From positions 1,054,001 to 1,118,000 of the forward strand of contig JAZHRO010000022.1 in NCBI GenBank assembly GCA_037157565.1: a DNA stretch of 64,000 nucleotides. The letters run 5' to 3'. The DNA comes from Thalassia testudinum (lineage: Eukaryota > Streptophyta > Magnoliopsida > Alismatales > Hydrocharitaceae). A model generated the notes under the pieces. That model had not been told where the DNA came from and did no database searches. It was given only the letters and a program-made list of their open reading frames with translations. The translations under genes and the position numbers were made by a program. Below, one piece after another: positions 46,022 to 56,290 of the stretch; within the stretch, counting starts at the first letter, position 1; each line of letters starts with the position of its first letter.

Positions 46022-46808
46022 TCAGCTTGCTCCTACGCTTTTTAGACATAGGACGAGATAACGACTTAGTAAACATATCTGCAGTCTGTTCTGAAGAGGC
46101 CAGGCAAGCAGTACGGAGCAAACCCTTCTTGTATAATGACAATCCACTTCCACATGTTTAGTCTTTTCATGGAACATGGGATTATTAGCAATGTAAGTTG
46201 CAGCCCTGTTATCACAATACATTCCATAGGATCCTCAAGAATAACATGAAGGTCTTGCAACAAAGACCTATCCATTTCATCTCTACCGTTGTGTGTGCTA
46301 TGGCGAGGTATTCTGATTCAGTGCTCGAGCGTGACCATACTTTACTTCTTGTTCCTCCAAGTCACCAGATCCCCTGTAACAAATGTACAAAAACCTGTAG
46401 TCGATCTCCTGTCCCCAATAGCACCTACATAGTCTGCATCTGAATAAGCAACAATAGACATAGGAGCTTTCTTCTGGAACAGAAGACCACGACCTAAACA
46501 CTCTTTGATGTATCTCAACACCTGCATCCTTACCCGCTAATGATCAACAATAGATTTGTCCAAAAATTGACTCAGCTTACCCACTGCAAGACTAATATCT
46601 GGCTTAGTGATAGTCAGATACAGTAGCTTCCCCACCAGCTGTTTATAAGCCTTCTTATCCATCAACCTTGTTGAGTCATCATACAAATGAACCTTTGGAT
46701 CCATAGAGATATTAGCACCCTTAGATCCAAGAATGCCTGCCTCTTGGAGAATGTCTAAAGCATATTTCATCTGAGACATAACAATACCCTGCTTGTAGCA
46801 ATCTCAAT
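46022..46808 (-). pseudogene. Copia-6 RNase H and reverse transcriptase end
   Basis: Reads [18 protein letters not shown] and [15 protein letters not shown] (46537-46779), then YIKECLGRGLLFQKK, AYSDADYVGAIGDRRSTTGF (46342-46527) and [28 protein letters not shown] (to 46022). Three frames are used. Confidence 0.8.
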
Positions 46809-46837
46809 ACCAAGAAAATACCTGAGCTACCCGAGGT

Positions 46838-46978
46838 TGTTGAGTTATTTTTGTATGCCTTTTATTTTTAGTGTTATGTTAAATGAGAGGTATACTTGTA
46901 ACTCTACCCTTAGGTTGCCTCTCTATATAAAGGCACCTAGGGTTTTCTAATAGAACTAATTGACATTTCAACCTAACA
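46838..46978 (+). repeat. 5' LTR of Copia-7
   Basis: TGTTGAGTTATTTTTG...CAACCTAACA, 141 bp, with TATA box CTCTATATAAAGGC near 46921 and CTAGGGTTTTC downstream. Confidence 0.88.
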
Positions 46979-47541
46979 TGGTATCAGAGCAATAGTCCAA
47001 GACTGATGTTCGGGTATCCCACCTCGAAACCTAATCGCCAAACCCTTCTACTCAATCCCTCTCCCTCTCTAGGGCATTGTCGGCCCCTCCATTTCCGGTT
47101 GGCCCTCCCAAGGGTACCAGTGGCATCGCCACTGGTAGGAGGGTCACACCACTGCCTGCAGGAGGTCCAGCAGCAACCCCAGTGCTGCCGCTAGGGCCAC
47201 CGAAGGCCCCCAGTAGGAGGGCAATGGCACCCTCAGCAACAGCAGTGCTACTAATAGGGGCACCGAAGCCCCCCCAGCGCCGCCGCAGGAGGCCAGCGAT
47301 GCTCCTAGCGATAGCAGTGAAGCCGCTAGGGCCGCCTAAGCCCTTGGTGGCGGTCTAGCAGCAGCAGAGCAAGGTGCTACAGCACCATAGGAGCCTTGGG
47401 TGGTCACCTATAATATGATTTTGCATCCATTCGCATATCCATGAAGTTTTGCATATCTGAGTTTCCAGACCCCTGCATGGTCTGATGTTTTACTGAAATC
47501 TCTTGATCTTTGGTTTCCCACAAGTCGAGTGATATGGAAGA
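46979..47541 (+). other. Copia-7 primer site and GC-rich leader
   Basis: The primer site TGGTATCAGAGCAATAGTCC is followed by about 540 bases. Positions 47080-47360 are GC-rich and carry repeated GGGCCACCGAAGGCCCCC-like units. A chance frame there reads repeated GPPK motifs. An ATG at 47534-47536 is the likely Gag start. The gypsy-like element begins five bases later. Confidence 0.65.
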
Positions 47542-49333
47542 TGATGCAAACATGTTTATATCACACAAACCGTCTATTTTTGTGTGTTCTTAGGCGTATA
47601 GTTGCATCATATATTATCAATATTGCATAACATGCATCATCTTGCATTTAGGTTAGATTATATAAAGTTTAGGTTAATTTTCTCTTTTTATGGTCAGGAA
47701 ACAGGGTAATATTTTATCGAGGCCTCAGATTAAAGATCCAACCGTACAGATCTGATCAAGGCAACGATCGGAGTTAAACGAGTCCAAGATCGCCCAAATC
47801 GGAGTTCCGTAGCAATAGATGCAGTCCGAGAAAGATCAGAGGTCAATGGGCCAAGATGGTGTAAATCCATACATCAAATGATAAATCCGACTGCACGGAT
47901 GGGTTTGAATCGACGATCGTAGCCCAACGACGTGCAAATTGATTCAATCTGACATCTGTGGCACCATCTACAAGTCACAGAATATGGACAGCCAAGATGG
48001 CGCCACGTGGCGCCATCTTAGCCACCCATACCAACTGAAGACCCGCCGCCGCCTCTCTCAATCGCGCGGATGATCTCAACCGTTGGATCAAAATCCAACG
48101 GCTGAGAGAGCTCATCCTCAAAACTTAAACGTGCCTCAAAACAAGGTGTGGCGCAACGGTCTTGACGCTGCCCTTGGAGTTGAGATCGCGAGATCGAGCC
48201 CCACCCCACCGCAAATCGCGCGGGCGACCAGGTACAACTTAAATTGAGTTGTCAAATCTTGATCGTGCGGTAAGAGATGCGTGACGTGGTAGCACGGATG
48301 GGCGCAGATTGCGCACGTATGTGATGACATGCATTTGAACGCTCGATCAAATGCAGCTGCGTGATGAGGCTCAGATGCATCTTAAGTTGTCCGATATCGC
48401 AATCAGACGGCTGAGATCGCGAGATCGTGGGCTTAATTGTTGAAGAGAAGATGAAGGCATGGGCACGATGCGATTTGAGCCGTCGGATGCGAGATGGACG
48501 GCTGAGAGCTTGCACGTATGATGAAGGCATTTTGAACGGTGGAGAGGAGGTAGCAAGTGCGAGCACACTAAGCCCACGTCTGGGATCATTAGTGATGCTT
48601 AAATCCGTCACTAAAGATCCTAAATTAATGTTTTAAAGTGAAAATGACCAAATTACCCTCAATCCCTACAATAATAAAAAGAGACCCCTACCACTCGAAT
48701 TCCTCATCCCTTCCTTCACCTCTCCCTTTCCAAAACTCCAAAGAAGCTTGTCCTACACACGGGATGTTCCTCTAGAGTTAAAATCAAAATTTTATCCACT
48801 TCTCACCTCGTTCATGGAGTTCCCGTGGTCGTCTTCGCACCCCCATTCCAGAAGTGGACCCCACGACGACGACGTCCTGCCTCACTCCCAGTTCTCCCCG
48901 CTTCGTTCACCATCTTCTATCTCTGTTTTACATCTTCCAGGCGTCACCCCATTCCAGCTCGTCCTCCAAGCAGCCATCGAGGAACATAATTTCTCACCTT
49001 CCTTCTCTTTACTGCTTTCTAGAGTAGATTTACCGCTTTCTAGTTGTAATATTTCCAGCTTTCTAGTTGTAAAAACAATCTCTGTTATAAAAGTGTTTTG
49101 TTCTCTTTTTCTCTCTTACTGTTAATAACAAATTCATTATGATTATCTCACTTTTAAACAAAAATTACAAAAAAAAAAAATCGCGGATTTCAAATCGACA
49201 TAGCTTCCCTGTGTTCGACCTGAAATTTCTTTTGAGTTTCGATAAATTTATTTGTTGACGGATTTCCTCGCAAATCGCACTACGATGGGTTTTCAAAACT
49301 CAACTCTTTTTATGACGATTTTCCACTTCAACA
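47542..49333 (+). repeat. 5' LTR of the gypsy-like element
   Basis: TGATGCAAACATG...CTTCAACA. It includes many ATCGCGAGATCG and GACGGCTGAGA words, a CTATAAT/TAATAAAAAG-type promoter region near 48670, and the GTTCGACCTGAAATTTC terminal motif near 49215. Confidence 0.88.
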
Positions 49334-49336
49334 TTT

Positions 49337-49354
49337 TGGCACCGTTGCCGGGGA
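49337..49354 (+). other. Primer-binding site, tRNA-Asp type
   Basis: TGGCACCGTTGCCGGGGA, three bases after the 5' LTR. It differs from the usual plant gypsy TGGCGCCGTTGCCGGGGA by one base (a CpG-type change). Confidence 0.88.
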
Positions 49355-50480
49355 AGCAACGCTCTTTGATTTTTCGTGTTTTCCGACTTACTGATCGTTT
49401 ACCTCACTTCTCTCCTTATTGTGATTGCAGGTACTCTTACGAGCCAAACAAAAGTAGTAGATTAAAGTACAGTGCTGTTGAAGGGTCTATAAGTAACCCC
49501 ATCTCCCCACCCACTAGATTTTATTCCATCACCTAATAACACAAACCTTAATTAACCTAGGAGCTTGTATAAACTCTAAAGTTAGTTTTAATTGTTTGTT
49601 TAACACCTCCACCCGCCTCACCCTCCGCATATAAAAGAAAAATTTTTAGAAAAAATCCCACAGAGGTACACAACCTCTTCTGATTCTTCATACTCAACCA
49701 GTAACCCGATCTTTGGGACCGGTACACTCATCAACACATAATTGAGTATAAATCAGATTAGGTAGTCACTTGTGTGCCTAATTAAGTGGTGCATCAGGCC
49801 AATTGTTTGAGTTGTTTGGGTCGCACCACTTCAACTAAAAATAACCCATCAAGTAGCTGTTAAATATGTTCAACTTTTAGGGATTTACCAAGCACTCTAC
49901 ATTCTTTTAAGTTTTAACGGAAGACATCTTCATTTGTGCTTTCAAAACCTGGTGTGCCAACTGAACCTAATTGAATATACCTAAAGTTGAATTCTAAAAG
50001 CTACTAAGCAAGATTTAAACCCTAAAATTCACCATATCCAAAAATAATCTTGCTTGAAAACCATTGGTTGTGCACACACACACATATCAATCAATCATTA
50101 AGGGAACAATCCAGACAAAGGACCCATCACATTCCAAAGCACATTCAAACCTAACCCTAACTAAAACAGAGTAGACATTGGCCTTGAGGATTAGACTCGC
50201 TCTTCGGAGCCCAGATCGAGATTATTTTCAATTAGTCTACTTCTACCATTCAATCTGATGTCTAGCTAGGGAAACCGAATCAAATGATCGCGGTTGGAGA
50301 GTATCAAAGGAACCTGAGGCGAAAGCCAAGGAAAGAACCTTCTCCCCAGCCCCTCCCTTTAACTGGTTGGATTGACCGGAAGTAGATCAAATCGTTTCTT
50401 CATCTCAAGACGGGTTCTGGGAGTCTGTAGGTCTTTAGGCTAGCCCACTTAAGGACATGTTTGATTGTTTGTATTGCAGG
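49355..50480 (+). other. Internal region of the gypsy-like element, upstream of the ORF
   Basis: Leader-like sequence without clear coding domains. The acceptor-like end at 50468-50480 suggests part of it could be an intron. Confidence 0.4.
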
Positions 50481-51971
50481 GCACCTTTCTTTCTTCCGTT
50501 TGTCAAGAATCCTTCCACATTCTACACGCATTCCCGCTCTTACCCTCCTGATACATCTTATCCCCAATATGATGGTTATTATCCCAACTCGTGCTGCAAT
50601 CAACCTTCTACTAGTTGAGATAATTCGGATTGGGGATACAATTCCGGACCTCCATATTCAGGGTTTAACCTTGAATACCATGATTGTGATTTTTATCCTT
50701 CTTATAGCTATAACGATTATAGATCTCCACTCGTTAATGATCAATTTAACCCGATCTACAATCAAGAAGGATATCCTAATTACAACTCTTACCCTCCCCC
50801 AGATTACAATGCATATAGGTCACCACCCCTCTTTAAATAACCAGAAGTGACCTATTATCAGAGAGGGTACCAAGAACCTCAATTCCTTAACTCCCCCAGA
50901 TTGAACCCACCCAACCCTAAACCAAACCATTTGGTTCAGGTTAACCAGGTCCAAGATACAGTGTTGGCTAACTTAAGAAATACCATTCAATCTTTAAAAG
51001 CTCAGCCAACACCCTGCACTAAAGAATTAAAGCCTCTTATTAAAATGATTGACAATCTTAACAAATATTTGTTGGATTAGCTCCAGGATGTCAAGGATAA
51101 GTACCCAGGTGATTGCTCTAGTCCAATCTTGGGATGATTCCTAGGATGAACCCTTGTCAGGAGAGCCAATGTCAAAATCTGCTTAGGCACACGTAGAGGG
51201 GATATGTTTTACGAGACCAAGGTTGGCCAGGCTGTTTTAGAGCAATCAAATAAGGATGAATTGAATTCTTCACCTGAGATCCCTAAGCCAGAGAACGAGG
51301 AAACGTATGTCTCCATGGATCAGAAAGTGATTGATGATTTTGAGACATACATTAATGCGGATTTAGAATTCTTTGATTCTAAAAATGAATCATTATGCGA
51401 AGTCTCACCTGAGTTTACAGCACACGATTTCAGTGAGACGACTGGGCTCGAATTCGATGAATCATTTGATGGCCCTAAAATTGAGGAATTTGATCCTGGT
51501 AGGTCTCGCATTGCGGATTCAGGTCCTGTTATTAAGGATTCAATTCAAAGCCCCATTCCTCAATCACACCCCATTGAGCATATTGACGATTTTGATTTTA
51601 AGATCACTAGACCCAAGTTAATTTTGATTCAGCCATCAATCTTAGACTTGGAAATTTTAAATGGGGTGATTATCATGCAAGAGGCCCTAGAATCTGAAAT
51701 TCTAATCGTGGAAGATAGGAGTTGGGAAATAAAGATTTGGGAAACCAATTCCAGAGGAAGCAGAAGATTAAGTCTAAGGGTGCCCATTTGTCTGAAACCA
51801 CCAACCTTCTACCAGGACCCTTATGACATTTTTGACTTAGAGGATGTCCAACCCAAGCATAAATTCATTGATTATTCTTTTGACCTTGATTTCTCTGTTA
51901 TCCGACTTTTTGGAGTTGGGTTGCATCGTCACAAATCGCAGGCCCGACCCCACTTACATGCTGATCTTTGA
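50481..51971 (+). pseudogene. Unrecognised retroelement ORF: Tyr/Pro-rich then acidic, five in-frame stops
   Basis: One frame runs for 497 codons with only five stops (50616, 50838, 51078, 51135, 51147) and no frameshift. An intron-like acceptor TTTGTATTGCAG precedes it. The first part is low-complexity, rich in Tyr, Pro, Asn and Ser: RSYPPDTSYPQYDGYYPNS, EYHDCDFYPSYSYNDYRSP, NYNSYPPPDYNAYRSPP, YYQRGYQEPQF. A short helical, coiled-coil-like piece follows (DTVLANLRNTIQSLK, LIKMIDNLNKYLLD). From 51204 an acidic part of 255 codons is fully open: DDFETYINADLEFFDSKNES, GLEFDESFDGPKIEEFDPG, HIDDFDFKITRPKL. No domain of Gag, Pol or envelope type is recognised. The protein presumably served this non-autonomous family; its function is unknown. 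Confidence 0.6.
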
Positions 51972-53518
51972 TTTTAGATAATTTTTTATCCAGAACCTTA
52001 GATATACTCGACCATGGGGCATGAGTCTGCACACAATTTGGTTCATGTCTGTGGACATCTTCTCCTGGCAGGTCCAAAACTAGATTTTCTTATTCTGATT
52101 CTGACCTAAACTTATGAATTCTTTATTTCCTCTTTATTTGTATAGTGTGCTTAGCTGGAAGCACTAAATTCAGCACGTATACAGTTTCTTTTTCATCTCG
52201 AAGCCGACCTATTAATCACGAAATTCAGGTATTTTCTTCTCTACACTATTTTATGTCTTTTTAATACAATGAGGACATTACATTAAATAGGCATGGGGGG
52301 TGGATATCATTATCTGAATCATCTTGTTAGCTCCATTGATTCTTTTTAGTTTCTCTTTATATTTGAAAACAAAAATTGAATTAGGAAAAGAGAACTTGGA
52401 CTCTAGAAATTTGTCAACATAAGAATGATACGATATGACTTGAACATTTAGGCCATTCAGGTCTTAGGGCTTAATCAGCCTGGGTGTCTACTAAAATGTG
52501 GATTTATTTATCGAGTCCTCGCCATTTGAAAATTTATTTTAATTTGGTTAAAAAAGTTGGGGTGATAAGTACACGACTTATCAACCCACTCTCTAATTGA
52601 AGAGGTCTTTAAGTCTAAACATCTACACACAATTTGCACTGACTCGCTTTCCAGTGGTTTTAATGGAAATTGAATAGCTAATGAACCTTTTAGGGTGATA
52701 TGGCTAGCAAGATATCGTGGGTAACAACCTATTGGTCGATTGTCCAGAGCCCGACCACATGATCATTCTTTTCCTGCTGCCTTTAGGTAAATCGTAGGTC
52801 AGGGAAATCACCTACTTAGAACAAAAGAAAAAAAAAACATCCAAAAAGAGGAAAAGAAATACACAAGGAGAAAAGAAAAAAAAAACAAGCCACACTTCAC
52901 CGCATAAGTATGGCTAGTAACTTATCGTGGGTAACAGCCCATTGATCGGTTGTTCAGAACCAAGCTTACAAAAATGCATGTTTAATTCCTAAACACTTAG
53001 GAAGAAGCGAAGAAGTAGAATAAGCCAGGAAGATATACACTAGATTCGCTCTTGTATTGACCCTATAAAAATAAAAATAGGGAGAAAACTACTGGTCGGA
53101 TAGATACACCTTTAGGCTGCATTTTTTTTAATGTCACCTATGGGTGTAGAAACCTGAAGTCCATTCTGATTGCCGATCAATAAGTCTCACATTCACGAAA
53201 AGATGCATAGAACTTAGAGTTCTCATCGAGTCTTGGGTAGGTTAAATGGCCATAAAAAGCTGCTCAGAAATCCTAAACTCAAAAACCTAAAAAAAGAAAA
53301 TTTAGAAAAGAAGAAAAAGATCATTCTTTGAATAAGGGAAGGGCTTGAAGCAGTCTGCATTTTGGCAGACACCCGAACGTTGTCGTGTCTCTGTAGTTCA
53401 AATCTTAGTTGAAATTCTTAAGTGTTGAAAAATAACTATTGCCCAAGAAATCTGACCTAATTCTCTTATAAATAGCATGTAGTTTTGTCAGGGACTAGCA
53501 AAAGATAGGTACGGGGGT
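51972..53518 (+). other. Internal region of the gypsy-like element, downstream of the ORF
   Basis: AT-rich, no ORF of interest. A repeated motif around TATCGTGGGTAACA (52714-52727 and 52934-52947), each followed by CATTGATCGGTTGT-like words, forms a direct repeat about 220 bp apart. It ends in the polypurine tract ACGGGGGT. Confidence 0.45.
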
Positions 53519-55283
53519 TGATATAAACATGGTTATATCACATAAACCGTCTATTTTTGTGTATTCTTAGGTATATAGTTGCATCATACAATATAAATAT
53601 TGCATAACATGCATCATCTTGCATTTAGGTTAGATTGTATAAAGTTTAGGTTAATTTTCTCTTTTTATGGTCAGGGAACAGGCAATATTTTATCGGGGCC
53701 TCGAATTGAAGATCCAACCATACGGATCTGATCAGGGCAATAATTGGAGTTTAACGACTCCACGATCGCCCCAATCTGAGTTCCGTGGTGTCAAATGCAG
53801 CTTAAGAAAGATCAGAGGTCAAGGGGCCAAGATGGTGTAAATCCGTATATCAGATGACAAATCTGACCGCACGAATGGGTTCGAATCGACGATCGCAGAC
53901 CAATGGAGCGAAAATCAATCCAATTCGACATTCGTGGCACAATCTACAAGTCACAAAAGATGGACGACTAATATGACGCCGCATGGCGCCATCTCAACCG
54001 CCCATACCAGCCTAAGACCCACCGCTGCCTCTCAACCACGCGTACGATCTCAGCCATTGGATCAAAATCCAACGACTAAGAGCACATCCTCAAAACTTAA
54101 ACGCGCCTCAAAACGAGGTGTGGCACAACGATTTTGACGTTGCCTCTGGAGCTGAGATCACGAGATCGAGCCCCGCCCCACCTCAAATCGCGTGGGCGAG
54201 CGGGTGCGGCTCAAATTGAGCCATCAGATCTTGATCATGCAGTGGGAGATGCGCAACGTGGCAGCATGGATGGACGTGGATCGCGCACGCGTGCGATGAC
54301 GCACATTCTAATGCTCGATCAGACGCAGGCGCGCGATGAGGCACGAATGCATCTTAAGCGGTTCGATCTCGCGATCAGACGACTGAGATCGCGAGATCGT
54401 GGGCTTAAGCGTTGAAGAAGATGAAGGCGCAGGCACGATGCGATCTGAGCCGTCGAATGCGAGATGGACGGCTGAGAGCTTGCGCGTATGATGGTGTTTT
54501 GAACGCTGAAGGTGAGGTGGTAAGTACGAGCGCATTAAGCCCACGTTTGGGGTCTTAAGTGACACTTAAATCTATCACTAAAGACCTTAAATTAATAAGC
54601 ATAAAATGACTAAATTACCCTCAATCCCTAATACTATAAAAGGAGACCCCTACCACTCGAATTCTTCATCCCTTCCTTCACCTCTCTCCCTCTCCAAAGC
54701 TCTAAATAAGCTTGTCCCAAACCCAAGATGCTCCTCTAGAGTTAAAATCAAAATTTCGTCCACTTCTTACCCCATTCGTGGAGCTCCCGTGGTCTTCTCA
54801 CCCCCATTCCGAAAGTGGATCCCGCGACGACATCCTACCTCGCCCCCAGTTCTTCCCGCTTCGTTCTCTATCTTCTGTCTTTGCTCTACGTCTTCCAGGC
54901 GTCACCTCGTTCCAACTCGTTCTCCAAGTAGTCGTCAAGGAGGATAATTTCTCACCTCCCTTCTCTTTACTGCTTTCTAGAGTAGATTTACCGCTTTCTA
55001 GGTATAAAAACAATATCTCTGTTATAAAAGTGTTTTGTTCTCACTCTCTCCCTCCCTTTCTCTCTCTTTGTGTCAATATCAGATTCATTGTGATTATCTC
55101 CCTTTTAAACAAAAATTACAAAAAAAATAATCACGGATTTCAAATTGACGTAACCTCCCTATGTTCGATCCGGAATTTCTTTTGAGTTTCGGTAAATTTA
55201 TTTATTGACGGATTTCCTTGCAAATCGCACTACGACAGGTTTTCAAAACTCAACTCTTTTTGCAACAATTTTCTACTTCAACA
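53519..55283 (+). repeat. 3' LTR of the gypsy-like element
   Basis: TGATATAAACATGG...CTTCAACA, matching the 5' LTR end to end. Differences are dominated by C/T and G/A changes, as expected for methylated, deaminated DNA. A TATA-like CTATAAAAGGAG lies near 54635. Confidence 0.88.
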
Positions 55284-56290
55284 GAAGACAAGAAGGATGC
55301 TTCTGGTGACTCAACAGGGAAGATATCTACCCCAAGAGCACCTTCCTTTATGCAAGGAACCTCTATTAAATTGGATGGCACCAACTTATTTTTGTGGTTT
55401 ACCTCTTTTTCCCGATTTGTGGGATCACATCAGAAGAAATATATCCTGACACAAGATGAATCTGCTATAAAATCTATTGACTTGGAGGCAGACAATGATT
55501 GGGTGGCGACTTGCATGTTGAACAGCATGAAGGAACCTATTGCAAAGCAAGTTACATCATATACGTCTGCAAAGGAGTGGGAGGTTTTTCATTAGATACA
55601 TTCTCATAAGAGTAACACAAGTCACCTCTACAAGGTGATTGAGTTACATTCCTTTCGGAAGGAAACTGTGCCCCTTGTCGAATATTATGGCTCTATGAAG
55701 AACCTTTAGGATGAGCAGGATACTTATCAACCGATCTCCACAGATGTCACTGTTATTGCAAGCAACGTGAGGCCTTCCATTCTATTCAGTTGCTTGTAGG
55801 TTTTGCTCCTGAATTCAAGTCTGTTAAGGATCAACTTATGACACTTGAGGAGATCCCTACACCTGCACAGATCTATGCTCGCCTGTAAAGACTTGAGATT
55901 TCTAACCCAGTCTCAATCGTTGATTCGTCGGCCATGGTAGCTACTAGTTGTGGCAAGGGAACCCCAGGAGGCAGGGGGAGAGGACGTGGAGCAAGAGTAG
56001 GAGGTCGTCGTAGAGGACGTGCTTTGTGTTATGACCATTGTCATAAGACAAATCACACAATTGACGGGTGTTGGATAATGCACAGGTTTCTTCAGGGTAT
56101 CAGGCCAATCAGGTTACTTGTGGTGGAGATGAGAGTCTAGATTATCAAGAGGACGGGCAAGTCAATCCTCAGGTCACTATCTCCAATGAGGAATATGATA
56201 CTTGTTTCTATTCAGACTACTTCCACTACAAGTGCTTCTGTGACTCAGAGGACAGGTATTGCTACTAGCGCCAAAGGTGTTTGTAAGCCA
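55284..56290 (+). pseudogene. Copia-7 gag remnant
   Basis: Contains TPRAPSFMQGTSIKLDGTNL, FLWFTSFSRFVGSHQKKYIL and [20 protein letters not shown], then frame breaks. The zinc knuckle region reads CYDHCHKTNHTIDGCW, with three residues between the first two Cys where two are normal. Its start codon lies at 47534-47536, on the other side of the nested element. Confidence 0.8.

Larger units (their letters stand above)
47542..55283 (+). mobile_element. Non-autonomous gypsy-like LTR element (LARD-type), TSD GAAGA
   Basis: LTRs of 1792 and 1765 bp flank 4.2 kb. GAAGA lies immediately before (47537-47541) and after (55284-55288). The primer site TGGCACCGTTGCCGGGGA (49337-49354) is of tRNA-Asp type, as in plant Athila/Tat gypsy elements. 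ACGGGGGT before 53519 serves as polypurine tract. No Gag zinc knuckle, protease, reverse transcriptase or integrase is visible. The only coding signal is the decayed frame at 50481-51971. Confidence 0.88.

Noticed and set aside
47077..47358. 93-codon Pro/Arg-rich ORF with GPPK repeats
   Set aside because: It lies in the Copia-7 leader before the Gag start and follows GC-rich repeats; a real protein is unlikely.
52800..52890. A-rich runs that could mark a LINE or SINE tail
   Set aside because: They lie within the internal region of the gypsy-like element with no target duplication and no upstream body.
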